From: Pseudomonas sp. DNDY-54
Lineage (GTDB): Bacteria; Pseudomonadota; Gammaproteobacteria; Pseudomonadales; Pseudomonadaceae
Length of the DNA: 64,000 nucleotides
Reading direction: 5' to 3'
Assembly (NCBI RefSeq): GCF_019880365.1
Contig: NZ_CP082271.1
Span: 3,534,001 to 3,598,000 of the forward strand
A program made the translations under genes and the position numbers. Below the pieces are notes generated by a model. It had not been told where the DNA came from and ran no database searches. It was given only the letters and a program-made list of their open reading frames with translations. Shown one piece after another: positions 45,755-53,731 of this stretch. The first letter of the stretch is position 1. Every line of letters begins with the position of its first letter.

Positions 45755-47275
45755 ATGCGTTACGCCCATCCCGGCAGCGAAGGCGCTGTCGTTTCCTTCA
45801 AGTCCCGTTACGGCAACTTCATCAACGGCGAGTTCGTCGAGCCGGTCAACGGCCAGTACTTCACCAACCTGTCCCCGGTAAACGGCCAGCCCATCGCCGA
45901 GTTTCCCCGCTCAGACGCCGCCGACATCGACAAGGCGCTGGACGCCGCCCACGCCGCAGCCGACGCCTGGGGCAAGACTAGCGTGCAAGCGCGTTCGCTG
46001 GTCCTGCTGCAGATTGCCGATCGTATCGAGCAGAACCTAGAAATGCTCGCCATCACCGAAACCTGGGACAACGGCAAGGCGGTGCGCGAAACCCTGAACG
46101 CCGACATCCCGCTGGCCGCCGATCACTTCCGCTACTTCGCCGGCTGCATTCGCGCCCAGGAAGGCACCGCCGCCGAGATCGACGAGCACACCGCCGCTTA
46201 CCATTTCCACGAACCGCTGGGCGTGGTCGGGCAGATCATTCCCTGGAACTTCCCCATTCTCATGGCCGCCTGGAAGCTCGCCCCTGCGCTGGCCGCGGGC
46301 AACTGCGTCGTGCTCAAGCCCGCCGAGCAAACCCCGTTGGGCATCGCCGTGCTGATGGAGGTGATCGGCGACCTGCTGCCCCCGGGCGTGCTCAATATCG
46401 TGCAGGGTTATGGCCGGGAAGCCGGCGAGGCCCTGGCCAGCAGCAAGCGCATCGCCAAGATCGCCTTCACCGGTTCCACCCCGGTGGGCTCGCACATCAT
46501 GAAGCGCGCCGCCGAGAGCATCATCCCGAGCACCGTCGAGCTGGGCGGCAAGAGCCCGAATATTTACTTCGAAGACATCATGCAGGCCGAGCCGACCTTC
46601 ATCGAGAAAGCCGCCGAAGGGCTGGTGCTGGGCTTCTTCAACCAGGGTGAGGTGTGCACCTGTCCGTCGCGGGCGCTGGTGCAGGAGTCGATCTACGGGC
46701 CGTTTATGGAAGCGGTGATGAAGAAGGTCTCGCAGATCAAGCGCGGCGACCCGCTGGACACCGACACCATGGTCGGCGCCCAGGCCAGCCAGCAGCAGTT
46801 CGACAAGATCATGTCCTACCTGGAAATCGCCAAGCAGGAAGGTGCCGAGGTTCTCACCGGCGGCGCGGCGGAGAAGCTGGAAGGCTCGCTCGCCACCGGC
46901 TATTACATCCAGCCGACGCTGCTCAGGGGCACGAACAAGATGCGCGTATTCCAGGAGGAAATCTTTGGCCCGGTGATCGGCGTAACCACCTTCAAGGATG
47001 AAGCCGAAGCACTGGCCATCGCCAACGACACCGAGTACGGACTGGGTGCCGGCGTCTGGACCCGCGACATCAACCGCGCTTATCGCATGGGCCGGGCGAT
47101 CAAGGCCGGACGCGTCTGGACCAACTGCTACCACCTCTACCCCGCCCATGCGGCCTTTGGTGGCTACAAGAAGTCCGGTGTCGGTCGCGAAACCCACAAA
47201 ATGATCCTCGACAGCTATCAGCAGACCAAGAACCTGTTGATCAGCTACGACATCAATCCACTGGGGTTCTTCTAG
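45755..47275 (+). CDS. exaC: NAD-dependent aldehyde dehydrogenase (ExaC/AcoD-like)
   Basis: Oxidises acetaldehyde to acetate, the follow-on to ethanolamine ammonia-lyase. The 506-residue protein has the active-site Cys in NQGEVCTCPSR near residue 301, the base Glu in ELGGKSPNIYF near 262, the cofactor block FTGSTPVGSHIM and IPWNFPILMAAWKLAPAL. It is close to the exaC/acoD type used for ethanol and acetoin as well. Position next to the permease and eutBC genes supports the ethanolamine role; P. aeruginosa has an aldehyde dehydrogenase at this spot (PA4022). The 204-base gap before it holds no regulator gene. Confidence 0.92.
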   Translation: MRYAHPGSEGAVVSFKSRYGNFINGEFVEPVNGQYFTNLSPVNGQPIAEFPRSDAADIDKALDAAHAAADAWGKTSVQARSLVLLQIADRIEQNLEMLAITETWDNGKAVRETLNADIPLAADHFRYFAGCIRAQEGTAAEIDEHTAAYHFHEPLGVVGQIIPWNFPILMAAWKLAPALAAGNCVVLKPAEQTPLGIAVLMEVIGDLLPPGVLNIVQGYGREAGEALASSKRIAKIAFTGSTPVGSHIMKRAAESIIPSTVELGGKSPNIYFEDIMQAEPTFIEKAAEGLVLGFFNQGEVCTCPSRALVQESIYGPFMEAVMKKVSQIKRGDPLDTDTMVGAQASQQQFDKIMSYLEIAKQEGAEVLTGGAAEKLEGSLATGYYIQPTLLRGTNKMRVFQEEIFGPVIGVTTFKDEAEALAIANDTEYGLGAGVWTRDINRAYRMGRAIKAGRVWTNCYHLYPAHAAFGGYKKSGVGRETHKMILDSYQQTKNLLISYDINPLGFF

Positions 47276-47462
47276 CCCATAATTTTCTGGCCCATAACTT
47301 CTGGCCCATAAAGAGTGCCCGCCCGCGCCGCAAGGCGTCGGGTTGGTGCACGCGTGGCTGCTTTTTTCACTCAAGAGGTCCCCAAATGCCGTAGAAACCG
47401 CAAAGGCACAGCGCTTGCTTTAACGATCCTGCCGTACCCGAACCCATCAAAGGATGATTCCC
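47276..47462 (+). other. Intergenic leader before the ethanolamine permease, with short repeats
   Basis: Begins with three near-identical 12-base units (TCTGGCCCATAA, the first with one change) at 47271, 47286 and 47300; the first overlaps the exaC stop codon. A GC hairpin (CCCGCGCC/GGCGTCGGG with one bulge) follows near 47322-47342. A GG-N10-GC arrangement at 47345-47358 (TTGGTGCACGCGTGGCT) loosely resembles a sigma-54 promoter. Confidence 0.5.
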
Positions 47463-48911
47463 ATGGCTCTCGAACACAGCAGTGCGACACCCTCCACCCA
47501 CGCCATCGATTTCGAGGCAGTTGGCAGTACCTATTTCCAGGAACGCGAACTGAAGAAAGGCGCCGCCGGTTGGGTGCTGCTGGTGGGCCTCGGCGTGGCT
47601 TATGTCATTTCCGGCGACTACGCCGGCTGGAACTTCGGCTTGGCACAGGGTGGTTGGGGCGGGCTGTTCATTGCCACCCTGCTGATGGCGACCATGTACC
47701 TGTGCATGTGCTTTTCACTCGCCGAACTCTCTTCGATGATTCCCACAGCAGGCGGCGGTTATGGCTTCGCCCGCAGCGCCTTCGGCCCATTGGGTGGTTT
47801 TCTCACCGGCACGGCGATCCTCATCGAATATGCCATTGCGCCGGCGGCCATCGCCGTGTTTATCGGCGCTTACTGCGAATCGCTGTTCGGCATCGGCGGC
47901 TGGGCCATCTACCTGGCCTTCTACATCATCTTTATCGGTATCCACATATTTGGAGTCGGCGAGGCGTTGAAGCTGATGTTCATCATCACCGCGATTGCCG
48001 CGCTGGCCTTGGGTGTCTTCATCGTCGCGATGGTGCCGCACTTCTCGGTGGACAAGCTGCTGGATATCGCGCCGACCACTGCCGCTGGCGCCAGCAACTT
48101 CCTGCCTTACGGATACGTAGGCATCTGGGCGGCGATCCCCTATGCGATCTGGTTCTTCCTTGCGGTCGAAGGCGTACCGCTGGCCGCCGAGGAAACCAAG
48201 AACCCACAGCGCGACATGCCACGCGGGCTGATCGGCGCCATGTTGGTCCTGCTGGCCTTCGCCGGGCTGATCCTGCTGGTCGGCCCCGGTGGTGCGGGTT
48301 CCAGCACACTGGTCGAGTCCGGCAACCCGCTGGTCGAAGCGCTTACCACCGCCTATGGCTCGTCCACCTGGATGAGCGGCTTCGTCAATCTGGTCGGGTT
48401 GGCCGGGCTGATCGCCAGCTTCTTCTCGATCATCTACGCCTACTCGCGGCAGATTTTCGCGCTGTCGCGGGCCGGCTACCTGCCGCGCAAACTGTCGCTG
48501 ACCAACAAAAACAAGGCGCCGGTCATGGCGCTGGTTATTCCGGGCATCATCGGCTTCCTGCTCTCGCTGACCGGCCAGGGCGATTTGCTGATCCTCGTGG
48601 CGGTGTTCGGCGCAACCATCTCCTACGTGCTGATGATGGCCTCGCACATCGTGCTGCGCGTGCGCCGTCCCGACCTGCATCGCCCATACAAGACACCCGG
48701 CGGCGTGCTGACCTCCGGCGTTGCGCTGGTTCTGGCGTGCATCGCAGTGGTCGCGGGCTTCCTCGTCGACCCGCGCGTGGTGATCGCTGCAGCCGTGATC
48801 TACGGCGTCTTCATTGCCTACTTCGCGATCTACAGCCGGCACCACCTGGTGGCCGGCACGCCGGAAGAGGAATTCGCCGCAATCGAGAATGCCGAGGCGA
48901 CGTTGAAGTAG
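47463..48911 (+). CDS. eat: Ethanolamine permease
   Basis: APC-superfamily importer of 482 residues with about 12 membrane segments after a 45-residue cytoplasmic head. Family landmarks are ISGDYAGWNFGLAQGGWGG near residues 50-70, SELSSMIP-like AELSSMIPTAGGGYGFARSAFGP, and VEGVPLAAEETKNPQRDMPRG. The second ATG (MALEHSS) was chosen; it has AAGGA at proper distance, while the one three codons earlier abuts that motif. It lies between the aldehyde dehydrogenase and eutB genes, so import, cleavage and oxidation are encoded together. Confidence 0.93.
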   Translation: MALEHSSATPSTHAIDFEAVGSTYFQERELKKGAAGWVLLVGLGVAYVISGDYAGWNFGLAQGGWGGLFIATLLMATMYLCMCFSLAELSSMIPTAGGGYGFARSAFGPLGGFLTGTAILIEYAIAPAAIAVFIGAYCESLFGIGGWAIYLAFYIIFIGIHIFGVGEALKLMFIITAIAALALGVFIVAMVPHFSVDKLLDIAPTTAAGASNFLPYGYVGIWAAIPYAIWFFLAVEGVPLAAEETKNPQRDMPRGLIGAMLVLLAFAGLILLVGPGGAGSSTLVESGNPLVEALTTAYGSSTWMSGFVNLVGLAGLIASFFSIIYAYSRQIFALSRAGYLPRKLSLTNKNKAPVMALVIPGIIGFLLSLTGQGDLLILVAVFGATISYVLMMASHIVLRVRRPDLHRPYKTPGGVLTSGVALVLACIAVVAGFLVDPRVVIAAAVIYGVFIAYFAIYSRHHLVAGTPEEEFAAIENAEATLK

Positions 48912-48915
48912 TTTA

Positions 48916-48937
48916 GTAGGGTGGGCTTTAGCCCACC
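48916..48937 (+). repeat. Single copy of the GTAGGGTGGGC palindrome
   Basis: GTAGGGTGGGC followed by TTTAGCCCACC, starting five bases after the permease stop. Complete member of the family seen near 33.4 and 44.1 kb; it can fold into a short hairpin before eutB. Confidence 0.85.
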
Positions 48938-49089
48938 GAACCGTGCACATCATGGGCGAACTGAAGCGGACCGGGTTCGCGTATGAGCTTATGTTGGAAA
49001 TGAGCATGTCGACTGGGCTCGCAAATGAGGCTGCTTTCGACGCAGCAACGCCAACGCAGGTGATGTTCACCTGCCAATGGGAGACGAGC

Positions 49090-50484
49090 ATGACGGGATA
49101 CTCGCACAGCGTAGGCGGCACCAATTGGCGCTTCGATAGCCTGCGCGAGGTGATGGCCAAGGCCAGTCCGGCACGCTCCGGCGACTTTCTTGCCGAGGTT
49201 GCGGCGGGCAGCGATGCCGAGCGGGTCGCCGCGCAGATGTGCCTGGCGCAGATTCCGCTCAAGCGCTTTCTCGAAGACGTATTGATCCCGTACGAAACCG
49301 ATGAAGTCACACGGCTGATCATCGACAGCCACGACGCCGAAGCCTTCGCCCCGGTCAGCCATCTGACCGTCGGCGATTTTCGCAATTGGCTGCTCGGCGA
49401 TGCCGCAGACGAAGCTGCGCTCAAAGCATTGGCACCGGGCCTGACCCCTGAAATGGTCGCCGCGGTGTCGAAGATCATGCGCGTGCAGGACCTGATTCTG
49501 GTGGCGCAGAAAGTCCGCGTGGTCAGCCGATTCCGCAACACCATCGGCCTGCGCGGGCGCATGTCCACCCGCTTGCAACCCAACCACCCGACCGACGAGG
49601 CCGCCGGCATCGCCGCGAGCATCGTCGACGGCCTGCTCTACGGTAACGGCGACGCGGTGATCGGCATCAACCCGGCCACCGACAGCACCAGCGGCATCTG
49701 CGAGCTGCTGAAGATGCTCGACGCCATCATCCAGCGTTACGACATACCGACCCAGGGCTGCATCCTCACCCACGTAACCACCTCCATCGAGGCGATCAAT
49801 CGCGGCGCACCGCTGGACCTGGTGTTTCAGTCCATCGCCGGGAGCGAGGCGGCCAATAGCAGTTTCGGCATCAACCTCGCCGTGCTGCAGGAAGGCTACG
49901 AGGCCGGTCTGTCACAGAAGCGCGGCACGGTCGGGGACAATCTGATGTACTTCGAAACCGGCCAGGGCTCAGCCTTGTCGGCCAATGCGCACCATGGCGT
50001 CGACCAGCAGACCTGCGAGGCCCGCGCCTACGCCGTTGCACGCAAATTCAAACCGTTGCTGGTGAACACCGTGGTCGGTTTCATCGGCCCCGAATACCTC
50101 TACAACGGCAAACAGATCATCCGCGCCGGTCTGGAAGATCACTTCTGCGCCAAGCTGCTCGGCGTGCCCATGGGCTGCGATATCTGCTACACCAACCATG
50201 CCGAAGCCGATCAGGACGACATGGATGTACTGCTGACCCTGCTTGGCACCGCCGGCATCAACTTCATCATGGGCATTCCGGGCTCGGACGACGTGATGCT
50301 CAACTACCAGACCACCTCCTTCCACGACGCCCTTTATCTGCGTCAGAGCCTGGGGCTCCGGCCGGCACCGGAGTTCGAGGAGTGGCTAGCCAAAATGGAC
50401 ATCCTGCGCCAGGACGGCGGACGGCTGCAGATGGGACGCGAGCTTCCACCGGCTTTCCGCCAGGCGCTGGAGCGGATGGCATGA
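49090..50484 (+). CDS. eutB: Ethanolamine ammonia-lyase large subunit
   Basis: Catalytic subunit of the adenosylcobalamin-dependent lyase that splits ethanolamine into acetaldehyde and ammonia. The 464 residues form the TIM-barrel subunit, with RGRMSTRLQPNHPTDEAAG, GDAVIGINPATDS, GNG and the substrate region TGQGSALSANAHHGVDQQT. The start MTGYSHSVGGTNW has GGGAG upstream; the frame runs 49 codons further back through the repeat at 48916, which argues against an earlier start. No microcompartment shell genes are present, so this is the short non-carboxysomal route typical of pseudomonads. Confidence 0.96.
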   Translation: MTGYSHSVGGTNWRFDSLREVMAKASPARSGDFLAEVAAGSDAERVAAQMCLAQIPLKRFLEDVLIPYETDEVTRLIIDSHDAEAFAPVSHLTVGDFRNWLLGDAADEAALKALAPGLTPEMVAAVSKIMRVQDLILVAQKVRVVSRFRNTIGLRGRMSTRLQPNHPTDEAAGIAASIVDGLLYGNGDAVIGINPATDSTSGICELLKMLDAIIQRYDIPTQGCILTHVTTSIEAINRGAPLDLVFQSIAGSEAANSSFGINLAVLQEGYEAGLSQKRGTVGDNLMYFETGQGSALSANAHHGVDQQTCEARAYAVARKFKPLLVNTVVGFIGPEYLYNGKQIIRAGLEDHFCAKLLGVPMGCDICYTNHAEADQDDMDVLLTLLGTAGINFIMGIPGSDDVMLNYQTTSFHDALYLRQSLGLRPAPEFEEWLAKMDILRQDGGRLQMGRELPPAFRQALERMA

Positions 50485-50553
50485 GCTGCACTGACATCAC
50501 CTGCCCTGCAGGAGCGAGAGCGACGCCCGGTTTTCGATCGCGAATCGCATGGC

Positions 50554-50656
50554 CGTTCTGACCCGCTTCGCCAGCAAGCTGGCTCCTACGATATGCAGGC
50601 CGTGCGGAAAGTTACGCCCTGTAGGAGCCAGCTTGCTGGCGAATCAGAACCGCACA
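50554..50656. repeat. REP doublet (REPIN-like) between eutB and eutC
   Basis: An exact 23-base inverted repeat, arms at 50567-50589 and 50621-50643 (core GTAGGAGCCAGCTTGCTGG), separated by 31 bases; similarity continues outward to GTTCTGA-like sequence on both sides. Pseudomonas REP elements look like this and occur as inverted pairs. The pair sits inside the eutBC operon. Confidence 0.88.
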
Positions 50657-50718
50657 GAGGCTCCTGAGCTCGAGCCAGTGCCTGCGCAGTACGGCAGATA
50701 CATCACCGGAGCAAATGA

Positions 50719-51531
50719 ATGACCAGACATCCTCCAACCCCCATCATCCCAAACCCCTGGGCCCATCTACGCCAGCTCACACCGGCGCGCATCGCCCTAG
50801 GCCGCGCGGGCACCAGCCTGCCGACCGACGCCCAGCTCGATTTCCAGTTCGCCCATGCGCAGGCACGGGACGCCGTGCACTTGTCACTCGACACCGACGA
50901 GCTGGCCCATCAGCTTCAGGAAAAGGGATTCAGCACCCTGCAGCTGCGCTCCGCAGCAGCCGACCGCTACATTTACCTCCAACGCCCTGATCTGGGGCGA
51001 CGGCTGGACGAGGCCTCTGCCGAGCAGCTCATTGAACACGCTACCGAACAAATCGAAGGCTACGACTTGGCGATCGTGATTGCCGATGGGCTTTCCGCGC
51101 TGGCGGTGCAACGTCACGCCCTGCCCTTGCTCCAGCGCATCGAGGAACAGATCGAGAAGGATGGCTGGAGCCTCGCGCCGATTTGTCTGGTGCAGCAGGG
51201 CCGCGTCGCGCTGGGCGACGAGGTGGGCGAAAGGCTCAAGGCAAAGATGGTGGTGATGCTCGTTGGCGAACGCCCGGGTTTGAGCTCGCCGGACAGCCTG
51301 GGCCTGTACTTCACCTACGCCCCGAAAGTCGGCCGCACCGATGCCGACCGCAACTGCATCTCCAACATCCGCCTGGAAGGCCTGAGCTACAACCTCGCCG
51401 CCCACCGCCTGATTCACCTGATGCGCGAGGCCTGCCGTCGCCAGCTTTCGGGGGTCAAGCTCAAGGACGAGGCAGAAATGCTCAGCCTCGACGACGACAA
51501 GCCGAAGACCGGCAATTTCCTGCTGGGTTGA
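50719..51531 (+). CDS. eutC: Ethanolamine ammonia-lyase small subunit
   Basis: Completes the cobalamin-binding interface of the lyase. The 270-residue protein has RIALGRAGTSLPT, the region DLAIVIADGLSALAVQRHA (about 113-131), LVGERPGLSSPDSLG and the C-terminal block GRTDADRNCISNIR. GGAG lies seven bases before the ATG. The 234-base gap from eutB is unusually long for partners made in equal amounts and contains the REP doublet. Confidence 0.95.
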   Translation: MTRHPPTPIIPNPWAHLRQLTPARIALGRAGTSLPTDAQLDFQFAHAQARDAVHLSLDTDELAHQLQEKGFSTLQLRSAAADRYIYLQRPDLGRRLDEASAEQLIEHATEQIEGYDLAIVIADGLSALAVQRHALPLLQRIEEQIEKDGWSLAPICLVQQGRVALGDEVGERLKAKMVVMLVGERPGLSSPDSLGLYFTYAPKVGRTDADRNCISNIRLEGLSYNLAAHRLIHLMREACRRQLSGVKLKDEAEMLSLDDDKPKTGNFLLG

Positions 51532-51570
51532 GCCACAGCACATTCGAGGCGCTGCACGCCGCGCGACTGC

Positions 51571-51999
51571 TCAGGCTTCCGGCAACACCAGCACCGCGTC
51601 GATTTCGAAGAGCATGCCATCCAGTGCCAGCCGTGGCACTGGAATCAAGGTGCAGGCTGGCTTCATCTGCGCGCCGAACGCCCGCTCCAATTCCTCTCCG
51701 AGCACGCCTAGCCGCTGCTCGCTGTGATCGACGATCAACACCGTCAGCTTGGCGATCTGCGATGGCTCACCACCGGCCGCTTCGATGGCGATCAGTAGGT
51801 TGGCCATGGCCTGACGAACCTGGTCACGGAAGTCATCCGATAGCCGGCCGTCCTCCGTCTCCCCGCCCTGCCCGGCAATGAACGCCAACCGCGTGCCAGC
51901 TGGCACGACTGCGATATGGGAGTAACCATTCGGCGCTGGATCGTACAGACCCGGCGGGTTGATCAGCGTTGGTCTGGGCGAGGTCTTCGGGTCGTTCAT
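51571..51999 (-). CDS. RidA/YjgF-family protein
   Basis: Small trimeric RidA-like protein of 142 residues, the family that hydrolyses reactive enamines and imines to ketoacids. Start MNDPKTSPRPTLINPPG has a strong SD (TTGGAGG, four bases away). Family features: GLYDPAPNGYSHIAVVPAG, GQGGETEDGRL, FRDQVRQAMANLLIAIEAAGG and C-terminal VPRLALDGMLFEIDAVLVLP. The usual arginine that holds the substrate carboxylate is at IPVPRLA. Convergent with eutC, 39 bases apart. Exact subfamily and substrate unknown. Confidence 0.88.
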   Translation of the reverse strand: MNDPKTSPRPTLINPPGLYDPAPNGYSHIAVVPAGTRLAFIAGQGGETEDGRLSDDFRDQVRQAMANLLIAIEAAGGEPSQIAKLTVLIVDHSEQRLGVLGEELERAFGAQMKPACTLIPVPRLALDGMLFEIDAVLVLPEA

Positions 52000-52139
52000 G
52001 ATGCCTCCAAGGTCAGGTTCAGACGCGAGCACCGCCCGCTCGACTCACCATAGCGGAGCGCAAAGCAGGTTACGACTCCGTAGCTTGCCGACGATCCGCG
52101 CCCCGCTTAAGGTGGTCGCCTCCAGCTGGAAGTTATCCC

Positions 52140-52952
52140 ATGTGGTCTTTTCGCGACTGGCGCCGCAAGCGCATCCTCGCCCGTCTCGCCATCGGACCCG
52201 CCCTCTGGCAACGCGTTCTGGACAGCCTGCCGATCCTCGGCGGTTTGACCCAAGCGGAAACCGAGCGGCTTCGTGAGCGCAGCCTTTTATTTCTGCATGC
52301 CAAGCGACTTACCGCCCTGCCCGGCGTCGAGCTGCAACTGACGGATCGTCTACGTCTGGCTGCACAGGCGCAGCTGCCGTTGCTGCATCTGGCCGATCTG
52401 GACTGGTATCAGGGCTTCCATGAGATCGTGATCTACCCCGACGATTTTCACAGCCCGCAGAAGCACCGCGACTCGGCTGGCGTGGTGCACGAATGGGACG
52501 GCGAGCACAGCGGCGAAGCCTGGCTGCAGGGACCGGTGATCCTGGCCTGGCCGGGCGTACGGGAAAGCGGCAGCTGGGAAGGCTACAACCTGGTGATCCA
52601 CGAACTCGCGCACAAGCTGGACATGCTCAACGGCGATGCCAATGGGTTACCACCGCTGCATTCGAGCATGCGCCTCGAAGACTGGGCGACGGCGATGCAG
52701 AGCGCCTATGACGCGCTCAACGCCACGCTGGACGCGGACCCCGAAGCCCACACCGAGATCGATCCCTACGCCGCGGAAAACCCGGCCGAATTCTTCGCCG
52801 TCACCAGTGAATACTTTTTCAGCGCGCCCGATCTTCTGCATCGGAGCTACCCAAAGGTTTACAAGCAGCTCCAGGCGTTCTACCGCCAGGACCCGTTCAC
52901 ACGCCTCCAAGGCTTGCAAAAAAGCCATCCCGACTACGCGGAACCTCACTGA
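52140..52952 (+). CDS. mtfA: MtfA-like zinc metallopeptidase
   Basis: Cytosolic M90-family peptidase of 270 residues. The zinc motif is HELAHKLD at about 154-161, with a third ligand probably the Glu in EFFAVTSEYFF near 219. E. coli MtfA interacts with the Mlc repressor, so regulation of sugar uptake is one role known for the family; pseudomonads lack that exact circuit as far as I recall. The N-terminal RDWRRKRILARLAI is typical. Divergent from the RidA gene. Confidence 0.9.
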   Translation: MWSFRDWRRKRILARLAIGPALWQRVLDSLPILGGLTQAETERLRERSLLFLHAKRLTALPGVELQLTDRLRLAAQAQLPLLHLADLDWYQGFHEIVIYPDDFHSPQKHRDSAGVVHEWDGEHSGEAWLQGPVILAWPGVRESGSWEGYNLVIHELAHKLDMLNGDANGLPPLHSSMRLEDWATAMQSAYDALNATLDADPEAHTEIDPYAAENPAEFFAVTSEYFFSAPDLLHRSYPKVYKQLQAFYRQDPFTRLQGLQKSHPDYAEPH

Positions 52953-53032
52953 TTTCGGGTCGTCGAATGCGCGCATTGCCAGCCTAATCATGTTCGCCTC
53001 GGCTGGCATGGCAAAACGCCCGACACTGCGCC

Positions 53033-53038
53033 TATAAT
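53033..53038 (+). promoter_or_regulatory. -10 element of the ppa promoter
   Basis: Perfect TATAAT about 53 bases before the ppa ATG. The best -35 candidate (ATGGCA, 19-base spacing) is weak. Expected transcript leader of about 45 bases. Confidence 0.5.
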
Positions 53039-53091
53039 CGCGCCCACTTTTTTCGCCCCAGGCCACCTCGGCCGACCACGGAGCAATGTTC

Positions 53092-53619
53092 ATGAGCTAC
53101 AGCAAAGTCCCGGCCGGCAAAGACCTGCCAAACGACATCTACGTCGCCATCGAAATCCCGGCCAATCACGCGCCGATCAAATACGAAATCGATCACGACA
53201 CCGATTGCCTGTTCGTCGACCGCTTCATGGCCACGCCAATGTTCTACCCGGCGAACTACGGCTTCATCCCGCACACTCTGGCCGATGATGGCGACCCGCT
53301 CGACGTGCTGGTTGTCACCCCTTATCCGGTAGCCCCGGGCTCCGTCATCCGCGCCCGTCCGGTTGGTGTGCTGCACATGACCGACGAAGCCGGCGGCGAC
53401 GCCAAGCTGATCGCCGTTCCGCACGACAAGCTGAGCCAGCTGTACGTCGACATCAAGGAATACACCGACCTGCCCCCGCTGCTGCTAGAGCAGATCAAGC
53501 ACTTCTTCGAGAACTACAAGGATCTGGAGAAAGGCAAGTGGGTCAAGGTTGAAGGCTGGGGCGACGCCGAAGCCGCCCGCGCAGAGATCACCAAGGCTGT
53601 GGCGGCTTATCAAAAATAA
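53092..53619 (+). CDS. ppa: Inorganic pyrophosphatase
   Basis: Family I pyrophosphatase that hydrolyses PPi and so drives biosynthetic reactions forward. The 175-residue protein matches pseudomonad Ppa nearly throughout as I recall it (MSYSKVPAGKDLPND; YEIDHDTDCLFVDRFM). The metal-binding signature DDGDPLDVLV is at about residues 65-74, with further acidic ligands after it (EAGGDAKLI). The second ATG was used because GGAG is eight bases upstream; the one two codons earlier lies too close. Ends at a clear terminator. Confidence 0.97.
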   Translation: MSYSKVPAGKDLPNDIYVAIEIPANHAPIKYEIDHDTDCLFVDRFMATPMFYPANYGFIPHTLADDGDPLDVLVVTPYPVAPGSVIRARPVGVLHMTDEAGGDAKLIAVPHDKLSQLYVDIKEYTDLPPLLLEQIKHFFENYKDLEKGKWVKVEGWGDAEAARAEITKAVAAYQK

Positions 53620-53636
53620 GCCAATACCGCTAAAGG

Positions 53637-53662
53637 AAAGCCGGCCACAAGCCGGCTTTTTT
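53637..53662 (+). terminator. Rho-independent terminator of ppa
   Basis: AAAGCCGGC / GCCGGCTTT with loop CACAA and a trailing T-tract, 18 bases beyond the ppa stop. Confidence 0.93.
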
Positions 53663-53679
53663 ATGCCTTCCGAAGACGC

Positions 53680-53729
53680 AACTGGCGCCGCGCCGATCCG
53701 AACCGGGATCACCAGGCGCGGCGCCAGTT
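53680..53729 (-). terminator. Long two-part hairpin behind the manganese catalase gene
   Basis: A perfect 15-base inverted repeat (AACTGGCGCCGCGCC and its complement) encloses an inner GATCC/GGATC stem. It begins two bases after the catalase stop on the minus strand and has no T-tract. It may block the ppa terminator read-through or stabilise the message end. Confidence 0.65.
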
Positions 53730-53731
53730 GG

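Noticed and set aside
46037..47374. A 445-codon minus-strand frame opposite the aldehyde dehydrogenase gene
   Set aside because: Antisense to a gene with intact catalytic Cys and Glu; no start signal or family match.
48943..49089. A 49-codon N-terminal extension of EutB
   Set aside because: No SD is visible for it, and the inner ATG has GGGAG and gives the normal EutB length.
47715..49622. A 635-codon minus-strand frame across the permease gene and eutB
   Set aside because: It spans an intergenic repeat and two plus-strand genes with strong motifs, and the product is low-complexity with no known fold.
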